DNA of 64,000 nucleotides from Ruminococcus bromii (GTDB lineage: Bacteria; Bacillota; Clostridia; Oscillospirales; Acutalibacteraceae), in the NCBI RefSeq assembly GCF_002834235.1, contig NZ_NNBY01000030.1, forward strand, positions 85,942-149,941, in the 5' to 3' direction. The notes beneath the pieces are model-generated. The model ran no database searches and was not told the origin of the DNA. It saw only the letters and a program-made list of their open reading frames with translations. Position 1 is the first letter of the stretch. Each line of letters starts with the position of its first letter. Both the position numbers and the translations under genes were made by a program. Shown here one piece after another: positions 37,444 through 45,740 of this stretch.

Positions 37444-37875
37444 ATGGCTTATTCGGAAAAAGTAATGGATCATTTCGCTAATCCGAGAAATGTAGGCGAA
37501 ATTGAAAACGCAGACGGCATCGGCGAGGTCGGTAACTCAAAATGCGGCGATATTATGAAGATGTACATTAAGGTTGATAACGATATCATCACTGATGTAA
37601 AATTTAAAACATTCGGTTGCGGTGCGGCTATTGCAACAAGCAGTATGGCAACAGAGCTTATCAAGGGCAAGTCAATCAATGATGCTCTCAAGCTCACAAA
37701 CAAGGCGGTTATGGAGGCTCTTGACGGACTTCCGCCTGTCAAGGTTCACTGCTCTGTTCTTGCAGAACAGGCAATCAAGGCAGCCGTTTCGGACTACTAC
37801 AAAAGAAGAGGCGTTGATCCCGAGCCAATCGTGGGCAATGTTCCCGAATGTGACAGCTGTGGCTGTGAAGGCTGA
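37444..37875 (+). CDS. nifU: Fe-S cluster assembly scaffold (NifU/IscU N-terminal type)
   Basis: A 143-residue scaffold on which Fe-S clusters are built with sulfur from the upstream NifS. It has the three conserved Cys: GNSKCGDIMKMY, TFGCGAAIATSSMATEL and KVHCSVLAEQAI. The C-terminal tail DSCGCEG adds two further Cys, a feature seen in some clostridial homologues. AGGAGG precedes the ATG. Ends in a clear terminator. Confidence 0.93.
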   Translation: MAYSEKVMDHFANPRNVGEIENADGIGEVGNSKCGDIMKMYIKVDNDIITDVKFKTFGCGAAIATSSMATELIKGKSINDALKLTNKAVMEALDGLPPVKVHCSVLAEQAIKAAVSDYYKRRGVDPEPIVGNVPECDSCGCEG

Positions 37876-37896
37876 TTAACTTAAAATCATACATCT

Positions 37897-37925
37897 GCCC
37901 GACTGCGTAAAAGTCGGGCATTTTT
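37897..37925 (+). terminator. Terminator of the rnhA-nifS-nifU operon
   Basis: Stem GCCCGAC / GTCGGGC with a 9-nt loop, then ATTTTTG. Confidence 0.85.
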
Positions 37926-37966
37926 GTGCCGTTCCCGATTATACCGTGGGATTAGTTGAACAAAAA

Positions 37967-38005
37967 AACGATTGAAATCCGAAAGGAAATCAATCGTTTT
38001 TTTTA
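37967..38005. terminator. Bidirectional terminator facing the PHP phosphatase gene
   Basis: Stem AACGATTGA / TCAATCGTT with an inner TCC-GAAA-GGA, flanked by TTTTTTTT on the plus strand and by A-runs giving TTTTTTTG on the minus strand. Confidence 0.85.
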
Positions 38006-38033
38006 TTTGTGTGATTATTATTTTTGCAATATA

Positions 38034-38768
38034 TCAGCCGATTGCGGCATTAAAGATTTTTTCGCTGTTTTTCATCAATATGTCAACCGCCTGCCGACCG
38101 CATTTTTTGGCAATACATTCGATTGCATCGGAATAAAGCTCAGGTGTATTATGATTGAGTGAATGTGCATCCGTACCGATAATGTCGATAAGTCCCGCAC
38201 TTACAAGCTTTAACATTCTGCGGCGTTTCATCATCGGAGCTTTCTTTGTGTAATTTGAAATATTTGTTTGAATAACAACACCGAGCCGTTTTAAATCTTC
38301 AATCACATCAGGATTGTCAACAAGAAAGCTGTAACGCTCAACATGAGGAATTACGGGAATAAGTCCCTGTTCGCTCATAAGCCTGTCGAGCATTTCATAC
38401 GAATTATCCGAAAATGTTGCATTATACGGAAACTCAGTGAGAATATAGTTTGATTTTCCGTAGTTTATACCTTTGATATTTTCATTGTTGAAAAGATACT
38501 TTGTAACATAAACCTCTGTTCCGAGAACGATATTCATACCGTTCGGAATGTGCGGCTTGAATTTTTCAAACTTTTCCGCCCTCTCGGCAATAAAATCTTC
38601 AAGGCTGATTTCATTTGTATAAAAATGAGGTGTAAGACAAACATTCGTTACTCCCTGATTTTTAAGACAGGAGAGCAACTCCAGACTGTCCTCAACCGTT
38701 TTTGCACCGTCATCTATACCCGGAAGAATATGAGAGTGCATATCGAAAAGCTGCATACCGTTCACCAA
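38034..38768 (-). CDS. PHP-domain protein tyrosine phosphatase (CpsB/YwqE-like)
   Basis: A 244-residue metal-dependent phosphatase of the CpsB/YwqE type, usually acting on tyrosine kinases that control polysaccharide synthesis. PHP motifs: FDMHSHILPGIDDGAK, LTPHFYT, GTEVYV, PHVERY and GTDAHS. Start choice is uncertain: TTG 38768 (GAGG 8 nt upstream, inside leuB), GTG 38765 or ATG 38756. It begins directly at the leuB stop, so it is coupled with leuB. No polysaccharide locus is visible here. Confidence 0.88.
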   Translation of the reverse strand: MVNGMQLFDMHSHILPGIDDGAKTVEDSLELLSCLKNQGVTNVCLTPHFYTNEISLEDFIAERAEKFEKFKPHIPNGMNIVLGTEVYVTKYLFNNENIKGINYGKSNYILTEFPYNATFSDNSYEMLDRLMSEQGLIPVIPHVERYSFLVDNPDVIEDLKRLGVVIQTNISNYTKKAPMMKRRRMLKLVSAGLIDIIGTDAHSLNHNTPELYSDAIECIAKKCGRQAVDILMKNSEKIFNAAIG

Positions 38769-39839
38769 TTAAAGTGCCTCACAAACACGGTCGCCCATTT
38801 CATCACAGCCAACCTTTGTGAAACCCTCTTCATAGATATCGGGCGTACGGTAGGTTTCAAGAACCTTTGCAACAGCTGCCTCAATTGCGTCTGCCGCCTC
38901 GCTCTGATCAAGTGAATAACGGAGCATCATTGCAACAGAAAGAATTGTAGCAAGCGGATTTGCGATATTCTGACCTGCAATGTCAGGAGCAGAACCGTGG
39001 ATAGGCTCATAAAGACCGAGCTTGCTGCCCGAAAGGCTTGCAGATGCGAGCATACCGATTGAGCCGGCAATCATTGATGCCTCGTCAGAAAGGATATCAC
39101 CGAAGATATTTGATGTGAGAATAACATCAAACTGACGTGGATTTCTTACAAGCTGCATAGCGCAGTTGTCAACATACATATGGTTAAGCTCAACCTCGGG
39201 ATAATCCTCGGCAACTCTCTTAACTGTTTCTCTCCAAAGTCTTGAAGACTCAAGAACATTTGCCTTATCAACGCTTGTGAGCTTTTTATTTCTCTTCATG
39301 GCAAGGTCAAAAGCAACTCTTGCAATTCTCTCAACCTCACCGATTGTGTACATTTCCGTATCCCAAGCCGCAGGCTGACCGTTAACTTCTTTTCTGCCTC
39401 TTTCGCCAAAGTAGATACCGCCTGTAAGCTCACGAACAATCATAACATCGAGGTTGCCGCCGATAATTTCATCCTTGATAGGTGATGCACTCGTGAGCGG
39501 TCCGAAAATAACCGACGGACGAAGATTTGCGAAAAGTCCGAGTGCGCCTCTGATACCGAGAAGTCCTGCCTCGGGACGGTTGTTACCCGGCTGTGAATCC
39601 CACTTAGGACCGCCTACCGCACCGAGAAGCACGCTGTCCGATGCCTTACACTTTGCAACTGTTTCATCGGGGAGCGGAACGCCTGTTGCATCAATAGCAC
39701 AACCGCCGAGAAGTGCCTCGTCATATGTAACGCCAAAACCAAATTTTTCAGCGGCACAATCAAGAACCTTTACAGCCTGATTTACGATTTCAGGACCGAT
39801 ACCGTCGCCCTTTAAAAGAGTAATTTTATAATCTGCCAT
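38769..39839 (-). CDS. leuB: 3-isopropylmalate dehydrogenase
   Basis: NAD-dependent oxidative decarboxylation step of leucine biosynthesis. The 356-residue protein has [12 protein letters not shown] at the start, the substrate loop with [13 protein letters not shown], and the metal site region [31 protein letters not shown] precedes the ATG. leuA, leuC and leuD are not in the window; leuB is instead followed by the PHP phosphatase. Confidence 0.96.
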   Translation of the reverse strand: MADYKITLLKGDGIGPEIVNQAVKVLDCAAEKFGFGVTYDEALLGGCAIDATGVPLPDETVAKCKASDSVLLGAVGGPKWDSQPGNNRPEAGLLGIRGALGLFANLRPSVIFGPLTSASPIKDEIIGGNLDVMIVRELTGGIYFGERGRKEVNGQPAAWDTEMYTIGEVERIARVAFDLAMKRNKKLTSVDKANVLESSRLWRETVKRVAEDYPEVELNHMYVDNCAMQLVRNPRQFDVILTSNIFGDILSDEASMIAGSIGMLASASLSGSKLGLYEPIHGSAPDIAGQNIANPLATILSVAMMLRYSLDQSEAADAIEAAVAKVLETYRTPDIYEEGFTKVGCDEMGDRVCEAL

Positions 39840-39940
39840 TTTTATATCTCCTTAATCAATTGTTTATCAATGGATATTATCCCACAATATACGGCAAAAG
39901 ATTGTAAACTGTGCTACAATTCTGCCAAAGTTTCAAAAAA

Positions 39941-40567
39941 TCAGTCATTCTCCGACGGAAGCGGAATTGTCTGAAAAACTTCACAGACTTTATCCCTCTG
40001 CCAAAGTACGGGAGTAACTCTGAGTGAATAGCCGAAACCGTTGTCCATTGTCCATTCAAACGGTTTTGCCTGCGGAAGTCCGTAGACTGCAAGCAAGGTC
40101 ATAATAACACCGCCGTGAGTGACAATTACACTTTCGGTTGTACCTGTTTTCATAAGTCCCTCAACAATGCTTTCAAACATTTTGCATACTCTGCGTGTAA
40201 AATCGGCATTGCTCTCCCCCCTCGGAGGTTTTACGGAAGAATCGCCTGCGAGCCACTTTTTAAAATCGGGATCGTTTTTCAGCTCATCGGCAGTTTTGCC
40301 CTCCCATTCACCGAAATTACATTCGGAAAGGTTGTCGATAACAAGCGGATTTTGTTCGGGATAAAGAATTTTTGCGGTTTCGGTACAACGCTTTAACGGA
40401 CTTGTGAACACAACCTGCGTACCCGGATATTTGTACTCATAATCGAGTTTTCTCAAATCCATTCTGCCCCTGTCGGAAAGCGGAGCGTCTGTTGTTCCGA
40501 TATATTTCCCCGCAAGTGTATCATCAATCGAACCGTGTCTTATAAAATGAATTATGTATGATTTCAT
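39941..40567 (-). CDS. Histidine phosphatase family protein (phosphoglycerate-mutase-like)
   Basis: A 208-residue protein with the catalytic RHG motif (IHFIRHGSIDD), LSDRGRMDL, FTSPLKRCTETA, the acid Glu region ECNFGEWEG, and the second His in VIVTHGGVIMTLL. It could be a phosphoglycerate mutase-like enzyme or a CobC-type alpha-ribazole phosphatase; no cobalamin genes are nearby, so the substrate is open. ATG at 40567 follows GGGAGAAG; an upstream ATG at 40579 overlaps that site. Confidence 0.88.
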   Translation of the reverse strand: MKSYIIHFIRHGSIDDTLAGKYIGTTDAPLSDRGRMDLRKLDYEYKYPGTQVVFTSPLKRCTETAKILYPEQNPLVIDNLSECNFGEWEGKTADELKNDPDFKKWLAGDSSVKPPRGESNADFTRRVCKMFESIVEGLMKTGTTESVIVTHGGVIMTLLAVYGLPQAKPFEWTMDNGFGYSLRVTPVLWQRDKVCEVFQTIPLPSEND

Positions 40568-40611
40568 AGCTTCTCCCATAAACCGACTTTCAGCAAATCG
40601 GCACTTAATTA

Positions 40612-40678
40612 TTTACAAAAAGTAAATTTTGTACTATACTGTCTGTATAGAAAGCATATTGCTGTAAATGCTTTCTAT
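40612..40678 (+). promoter_or_regulatory. Promoter and inverted repeat upstream of the XRE regulator
   Basis: TTTACA (40612-40617), 17-nt spacer, TATACT (40635-40640). Just downstream is a perfect 11-bp inverted repeat ATAGAAAGCAT / ATGCTTTCTAT (40647-40678), which would be a natural operator or leader hairpin for autoregulation. Confidence 0.6.
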
Positions 40679-40776
40679 GCACTGACTATGCACTATATAT
40701 TATCAGAGCAAATTCTGCTTTGCTTTTTCTGACAATCAAGTTAATTATACTATCTTTAAAAATGAGGTGTCAAGTC

Positions 40777-41445
40777 TTGAACAAAGATTTTCCGAGAATT
40801 ATAACATTTCTTCGTAAAGAAAGAGGGTTGAGTCAAAAACAGGTTGCAGGCGATATGGGAATTTCGCAGGCACTTTTGTCACATTATGAAAAGGGAATCC
40901 GTGAATGCGGTCTTGATTTTCTCGTAAAAACAGCCGAATACTACGGTGTTTCAACCGATTATCTTCTCGGCAGAACCGTACAGAGAAATTTCACAGCCGA
41001 TCCTTTTGAGGCTGCCGAAAAAGAGGTTGTCATCAATACCGAAAAGGGCAGTATGATCAATAAAATAAACCGCAGTCTTTTGATGAACACCACCTCGGTA
41101 ATCTACGATTTGCTTGCAAAAATCGGCAGCAAGCACCTTACAAACGCAGTCAGCAACTACCTTATGAGCGCCGAATATGTAATTTTCCGCACAATTTATA
41201 ATTCCGAAAAAAATAACTCGCAAACTATGTTTTCGCTTGATAAGAACCGCTACAGAAATCTCACGGACGCATCAATGATTCTTGACCTTGAAATCATCAA
41301 CGAACTTATTGAAAATGATAAGCTTACCCTCACCCTCTCTCCCGATGTCATTTCGGTATGTTTTGAAAAAGACGCCCCGTCACTATTCAACCTAATTCAA
41401 TATTCCGAAAGAAACATAAAAAATGTCTATGCAGGAAAAAGATAA
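40777..41445 (+). CDS. XRE-family transcriptional regulator
   Basis: A 222-residue protein with an N-terminal Cro/C1-type HTH (about 5-62: ITFLRKERGLSQKQVAGDMG, QALLSHYEKGIRECGLDFL, YYGVSTDYLLGRT) and a longer C-terminal helical domain of unknown function. TTG at 40777 has GAGGTG 7 nt upstream, and starts a typical N-terminus; the longer frame from 40720 has no ribosome site. Monocistronic. An inverted repeat at 40647-40678 is a candidate autoregulatory site. Confidence 0.85.
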   Translation: MNKDFPRIITFLRKERGLSQKQVAGDMGISQALLSHYEKGIRECGLDFLVKTAEYYGVSTDYLLGRTVQRNFTADPFEAAEKEVVINTEKGSMINKINRSLLMNTTSVIYDLLAKIGSKHLTNAVSNYLMSAEYVIFRTIYNSEKNNSQTMFSLDKNRYRNLTDASMILDLEIINELIENDKLTLTLSPDVISVCFEKDAPSLFNLIQYSERNIKNVYAGKR

Positions 41446-41462
41446 CTTTACTTACAACAAAC

Positions 41463-41515
41463 AACGGTCGGTTGGCTTGGAGTTTTTCTCAAGCTAAACC
41501 GACCGTTTTGTTGTC
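41463..41515. terminator. Bidirectional terminator between XRE gene and mazF
   Basis: Stem AACGGTCGGTT / AACCGACCGTT (41463-41507) with a further inner helix, followed by TTTTGTTG on the plus strand. Confidence 0.85.
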
Positions 41516-41557
41516 TGTTTATTTTCTTTTATAGCATTATCCGTATGTAATGCGGAA

Positions 41558-41914
41558 TTATGCATTAAGACCGAACGAGATTGATATTGCGTTATTTATT
41601 TCGTTCATAGAATTTTCATCAACAGTACCCATTTTTTCTTTGAGCCGTTTTTTGTCGATTGTTCGTACCTGTTCAAGCAGAACAACGCTGTCTTTGGCGA
41701 GTCCCGAGCTGTCGGCGTGCAATGGAATGTGGGTAGGCAAATTCGCCTTTGACTGCTGACTTGTAATTGCGGCGGCGATTACAGTCGGACTGAATCGGTT
41801 GCCGACATTATTCTGAACAATAAGCACAGGTCTGATTCCGCCCTGCTCAGAGCCTACAACGGGACTCAGGTCGGCATAATAAATATCTCCTCTTCGTATA
41901 TTCAAGGCTTTCAC
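41558..41914 (-). CDS. MazF/PemK-family endoribonuclease toxin, no antitoxin gene adjacent
   Basis: A 118-residue protein starting [20 protein letters not shown] with [16 protein letters not shown] and the later [27 protein letters not shown] segments: the MazF/NdoA fold, which cuts single-stranded mRNA at short motifs. The 94 bp upstream contain no MazE-like antitoxin frame, and alr (its neighbour in Bacillus) is absent. The antitoxin may lie elsewhere. Confidence 0.9.
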   Translation of the reverse strand: MKALNIRRGDIYYADLSPVVGSEQGGIRPVLIVQNNVGNRFSPTVIAAAITSQQSKANLPTHIPLHADSSGLAKDSVVLLEQVRTIDKKRLKEKMGTVDENSMNEINNAISISFGLNA

Positions 41915-42008
41915 GCTCCAAATAATTGTTTACTTGTATTTTTGCCTTTCCAAAAGCTTTTATACAGCTATTACATAATATTTTTGAGCGTAAAATTTGT
42001 GAATCGGT

Positions 42009-42530
42009 TCAGCCGTTTGCATCTTTCACATTGGAAAGCACCATTTCGTAATCTTCGCCGTCAACGCTGATTTTGCTTATACAACCCTTTGAATTTGTGC
42101 TGACAACGGCTTTGCCGAACGCTGAATCAAGTCTGTATGTACACACATCTTCGCACTTCCCCTCAAAAACCGCCCTGCCGTCTGCAATTCCGTATAAAAT
42201 TTCTTTTGTAATATTCGGGAAACTGCTTTCGGGAATGTACGCTTCATCGGCGGAGCAAATCATATTCTCCCTTGAAATTTCAAGATCAGAACCCTTATAT
42301 GTAACCGACAAACCGCTGACCGTGTTCGGAGAATCAAGCGAAATGTTGATAAGCTTTTTGCCGCTTGCCGACAGCTTTCCCGTGATGTTCATTTTTCTGT
42401 ATTCACAGCTGAAATCGGCAATAAACGAGGATTTCGGAGTAAGATTTTCCTGCGGTTCATCACACCCCGTAATGACAAAAACAGGCATAACAAAAAGGAC
42501 ACATAATGCAATCAAGATTTTCCGTGCCAT
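42009..42530 (-). CDS. Putative lipoprotein, unknown function
   Basis: A 173-residue protein with a lipoprotein signal (LIALCVLFVMPVFVITGC) and a beta-rich domain (FIADFSCEYRKMNITGKLS, LSVTYKGSDLEIS) reminiscent of LolA-like lipid-binding folds; that likeness is weak. GGGAGGTG lies upstream of the ATG. Single gene. Function not recognised. Confidence 0.72.
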   Translation of the reverse strand: MARKILIALCVLFVMPVFVITGCDEPQENLTPKSSFIADFSCEYRKMNITGKLSASGKKLINISLDSPNTVSGLSVTYKGSDLEISRENMICSADEAYIPESSFPNITKEILYGIADGRAVFEGKCEDVCTYRLDSAFGKAVVSTNSKGCISKISVDGEDYEMVLSNVKDANG

Positions 42531-42619
42531 AAGACACCTCCCGATACATTATATGTCCTGTGAATTTTTTAATACATTGTACAAATAAGTGTGTGGTTTG
42601 AAATTTATAATTGAAATAT

Positions 42620-43168
42620 TTACTGTTCTTTAATTAAATTGCAGAAGTCTTTTATTTCTTCCAATCTGTTTTCTAAATCTTCTTTATATTCAACTCCGCA
42701 CAATCCTAATTTTCCGCAAGGCTCAATTTCCAAATGTCCGTAAAAATGTTCTATACTGCTAATAATTCTTTCGCACTCAGGCATACTCGGACCGGTTCTT
42801 AACGCAATTGTGTATCCCTTTTTACCACTTAATAATTTTGCGTGTGGCTCATGCGTATTGCACCAAGGGGTACACCTATCTATAAACACCTTGAACTGAC
42901 CCGGAATATCAGCCCAATAAGACGGAGAAACCGAAACAATTTTGTCTGCCCAATCATATGTTTCCATCAATTTTGTAACATCATCTTTTTGAAAACATTC
43001 AGCAGTTTTGTGACATTTACGGCAACCTCTGCACATCTTTATTTCATAATCATCTATACATACGGTCTTTACTGTATTTTCATTTTCAACATACTGTTTA
43101 ACTGTATTTACAATTTCTGCTGTAGCTCCATTTCTCACAGGGCTGCAATTAATCACTAATATTTTCAT
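42620..43168 (-). CDS. Flavodoxin-like NAD(P)H reductase / iron-sulfur flavoprotein
   Basis: A 182-residue FMN-binding flavodoxin-fold protein: MKILVINCSPVRNGAT at the start (phosphate loop), a Cys cluster MCRGCRKCHKTAEC like that of iron-sulfur flavoproteins, and SPSYWADIPGQFKVFIDR. It probably carries electrons or reduces quinones/disulfides; substrate unknown. AAGGAGG precedes the ATG, 10 bp after mgtE, so it is in the mgtE transcription unit. Confidence 0.85.
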   Translation of the reverse strand: MKILVINCSPVRNGATAEIVNTVKQYVENENTVKTVCIDDYEIKMCRGCRKCHKTAECFQKDDVTKLMETYDWADKIVSVSPSYWADIPGQFKVFIDRCTPWCNTHEPHAKLLSGKKGYTIALRTGPSMPECERIISSIEHFYGHLEIEPCGKLGLCGVEYKEDLENRLEEIKDFCNLIKEQ

Positions 43169-43178
43169 ATTGACCTCC

Positions 43179-44573
43179 TTAAACTATGTGCATAATCTGA
43201 ATTAAAAACAGCCATGCAAGACCGTAATATGTTACAACAGCAACCAAATCGTTCACCGTAGTGATGAGAGGACCCGAAGCAACGGCAGGGTCAACTTTGA
43301 TTTTCTTGAAGAATATAGGAACTAAAGTTCCGACAAGGCTTGAGATAATGATTGAAACAAGCAATGCAACACCGACGCATCCCGAAATTAAAAATGCCGT
43401 TCCGATTGCATAGCCTTTAAACAAAACTATATAAACTCCCAGACAGACAAGTGCAAATACACCGAGCAATCCGCCGTTGCAGAAGCCTATTTTCATCTCT
43501 TTAAGCGTCAGTTTAAGCTTGTCTTTACCGTTTAATTTTTCATCCATTAACACTCGTATTGTAACGGCAAGCGACTGCGTGCCGACATTTCCGGCCATAT
43601 CGAGAATTAAAGACTGAAAGCAAATTACAACAGGCAAAACAGCCACAACGCCTTCAAAAGCACCTACTACTGCCGAAACGCCCATTCCAAGAAACAGAAG
43701 AATAATCAGCCACGGAAGACGCTTTTTCATACTTTCCTTTGTAGTTTCGTTCAGGTCTTCCTCCGAGGACAAGCCGGCAAGCTTTGCGTAATCGTCGCCC
43801 ATTTCGTCATCAACCGTTTCAATGACATCCTGTGCGGTGATAATACCGACCATTTTCTTTTTCCTGTTAAGAACCGGAAGCGAATCCTCGGCATAATCTT
43901 TTATTTTAACAACGCTGTCGGAAATTTTCTCGTTATCGTACAAGTAGGGATATGCGTAGCTTATGAGGGTTTTCAGTTCAACATTTTCTCTTGCGACAAT
44001 CAAATCCTTCAAATCAATTGCACCGCAAAAACACCCCTTGTCATTAACCACATATATTGTTGAAATATTATCATTTTCGCCCGCCTGTCTTACAAGCTCG
44101 TGCATTGCTTCACGAATTGTAAGATTTTCCCTGATACATATATAGTTTGTTGTAATCAAACTTCCGATTTCGTCATCGTCATAGGAATAGATTAGCCTGA
44201 TGTCCGTTTTGGTTTCATCATCAATCATCGGACGAAGCTTTATTTTTACACTTTCATCAATATCACGCCAAAGGTCAACCGCATCATCGGCATCCATTTC
44301 GTTCACGATTTCAGCCAATTTATCAATTTCAATTTCTTCGATATACTGTGACGGGTTATCAATGTAAGAAATAATTTCGGCAAGCCATTTTGCATCAAGT
44401 GCGCTGTACAAAAGATTTCTTTCGGCTCTGTTTAAAAATTCAAAACTTTGCGCAATGTCATTGTCATGGTAATCCTTCAGCTTATTGCGCATTTCTTCCA
44501 TTGAACAAGACAGCTTGACTGCATTTACAATTCTTTCTGCATAAATTGGTTCTTTTAATACTTTATTTTTCAT
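43179..44573 (-). CDS. mgtE: Magnesium transporter MgtE
   Basis: Gated Mg2+ channel of the inner membrane. About 464 residues: N-terminal superhelical domain (1-130), two CBS domains (about 135-255, with ITTNYICIRENLTIREAM and YAEDSLPVLNRKKKMVGI), and a C-terminal domain of five helices with SGPLITTVNDLVAVVTYYG, which carries the conserved pore Asp. Mg2+ binding to N and CBS domains closes the pore in known MgtE. Two adjacent ATGs exist (44576, 44573); AAGGAGG spacing suits the second. A leader with a short ORF and terminator lies upstream. Confidence 0.95.
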   Translation of the reverse strand: MKNKVLKEPIYAERIVNAVKLSCSMEEMRNKLKDYHDNDIAQSFEFLNRAERNLLYSALDAKWLAEIISYIDNPSQYIEEIEIDKLAEIVNEMDADDAVDLWRDIDESVKIKLRPMIDDETKTDIRLIYSYDDDEIGSLITTNYICIRENLTIREAMHELVRQAGENDNISTIYVVNDKGCFCGAIDLKDLIVARENVELKTLISYAYPYLYDNEKISDSVVKIKDYAEDSLPVLNRKKKMVGIITAQDVIETVDDEMGDDYAKLAGLSSEEDLNETTKESMKKRLPWLIILLFLGMGVSAVVGAFEGVVAVLPVVICFQSLILDMAGNVGTQSLAVTIRVLMDEKLNGKDKLKLTLKEMKIGFCNGGLLGVFALVCLGVYIVLFKGYAIGTAFLISGCVGVALLVSIIISSLVGTLVPIFFKKIKVDPAVASGPLITTVNDLVAVVTYYGLAWLFLIQIMHIV

Positions 44574-44596
44574 CATTTAGCCTCCTTTTCACTAAA

Positions 44597-44668
44597 AAAG
44601 GGCGTAAAAAGCCCATCGTAACATTAACTGCCACAAAAATAAGCTGTGAATAGTTTGTAACGATGGGT
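44597..44668 (-). terminator. Attenuator terminator in the mgtE leader
   Basis: On the minus strand CCCATCGTTAC (5' arm, in 44657-44668) pairs with GTTACGATGGG (3' arm, in 44611-44622; one mismatch), followed by CTTTTTACGCCCTTTTTT. The 5' arm can alternatively pair with TAACGATGG inside the leader ORF. Confidence 0.7.
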
Positions 44669-44707
44669 AAAGGCTTTCTGATTATTTACTGCTTAAAAAC
44701 GGCGCAC

Positions 44708-44785
44708 CTACAGACACCTGAAATAGCTTCCAAGTCTGTATCCATCGTTATGTGTACTTCGACTTCGACTATCACAACTGTCCAT
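44708..44785 (-). CDS. Candidate 25-residue leader peptide upstream of mgtE
   Basis: An ATG at 44785 with AAGGAGG 8 nt upstream opens a 25-codon frame ending in TAG at 44708. The peptide begins MDSCDSRSRSTHNDGY and ends YFRCL. Codons 12-15 (AAC GAT GGA region, 44741-44750) contain TAACGATGG, complementary to the 5' arm of the mgtE terminator. Codons from 16 to the stop fold into a separate hairpin with TACAGAC / GTCTGTA arms. It is too short for homology judgement; role inferred from position. Confidence 0.6.
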   Translation of the reverse strand: MDSCDSRSRSTHNDGYRLGSYFRCL

Positions 44786-44819
44786 ACTGTTCGCCTCCTT
44801 AAATTTCTTTTTCACGGTG

Positions 44820-44848
44820 ATTATAACACTGTTTTGTTTTAAAATCAA
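44820..44848 (-). promoter_or_regulatory. Promoter of the mgtE leader
   Basis: Minus strand: TTGATT (44843-44848), 17-nt spacer, TATAAT (44820-44825). The transcript would start near 44813, giving a leader of about 240 nt. Confidence 0.7.
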
Positions 44849-44874
44849 GTTTTGTTGTGTAAAAAAATTGTAAC

Positions 44875-44891
44875 GGCGGTCAGCGACCGCC
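44875..44891 (-). terminator. Hairpin after the HD-domain gene
   Basis: Perfect 7-bp stem GGCGGTC / GACCGCC with a 3-nt loop; on the minus strand a run TTTTTTT follows after about 7 nt. It may be a terminator or a member of the short GC-rich intergenic repeats seen elsewhere in the window. Confidence 0.5.
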
Positions 44892-44959
44892 AATTGATTT
44901 AGTTGCAACCCAAATCAAAATCCATAACACTTTTTTATTCTTATAAAGAACAATCCAAC

Positions 44960-45535
44960 TTACGATTGATTAACTGTTTTGTATATATTATTTCCTGTTT
45001 TTTTCTCAAAATAATTTTTTAATCTTATGTTTGAATTCCATTTTTCTTGTGGGTAATAACCATATCTTTGCTCTACATCTCTCATGCGGTCTATAATATT
45101 CAACACACTGTCACTGCCTGCCAACGCATCGCATAATTGAATTAGTTTGTCATAATCATCCATATTTACTTTAGCAAGAGCAGTTTCTATCAATTCAAGT
45201 TCTTCGTCAGAAACATCGAATTTACCAATGTATTCCTGTATAGTTGAATTATTAAATGAATGTGTCAGGCAAATTTTTGCGACCTCATCATATCCCAATG
45301 ACATCATATATTTATATCCGTCAGAAACATGACCTAAATGCCTAACACCGAACTTTCTGCCAATATCATGGAGTAACCCTAATATGTATGCCTTTTCCGA
45401 ATCCAAATTTTCACATAATTTTGCAATCTTTTCAGCACATTTTGCTGTAATGCGGCTGTGATTTACCCAAGGACCCGAATTACATTGTTCAGCTTCTTCT
45501 AATATTTTTTCAGCTTCCGCTCTTGTTGGCATCAT
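44960..45535 (-). CDS. HD-domain protein
   Basis: A 191-residue putative metal-dependent phosphohydrolase: NHSRITAKCAEKIAKL supplies the first His, LGLLHDIGRKFG the HD pair, and CLTHSF/ DALAGSD later metal-site residues. Family members act on nucleotides or cyclic dinucleotides; the substrate here is unknown. GGAGGCG precedes the ATG at 45535. Confidence 0.85.
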   Translation of the reverse strand: MMPTRAEAEKILEEAEQCNSGPWVNHSRITAKCAEKIAKLCENLDSEKAYILGLLHDIGRKFGVRHLGHVSDGYKYMMSLGYDEVAKICLTHSFNNSTIQEYIGKFDVSDEELELIETALAKVNMDDYDKLIQLCDALAGSDSVLNIIDRMRDVEQRYGYYPQEKWNSNIRLKNYFEKKTGNNIYKTVNQS

Positions 45536-45653
45536 TTTTATTCGCCTCCATAAACAGAGTTATATGCAAAACATTACCTCACACTACTGCATAAAATTAA
45601 TTTTGTGACATTTATATAATCTGACTTAATATAAATTTTGAGTTGTTACTTGC

Positions 45654-45672
45654 GGGCGGATAATATCCGCCC
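45654..45672. repeat. Short GC-rich palindrome
   Basis: GGGCGGATA, A, TATCCGCCC, a perfect palindrome followed by TACAAAAT. It resembles the GGGCG...CGCCCCTAC elements near 52.17 kb and may belong to a dispersed family. Confidence 0.45.
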
Positions 45673-45740
45673 TACAAAATCGTCATTATTTTCACAACTT
45701 TTTTTCGCAAAAAGATTCCCGTTTCCACTTGTATTTTAAA

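Noticed and set aside
44577..44820. M-box (ykoK) magnesium riboswitch upstream of mgtE
   Set aside because: The conserved M-box core sequences I know are not recognisable; instead a short ORF with a ribosome site and alternative stems explains the leader. A covariance search would settle it.
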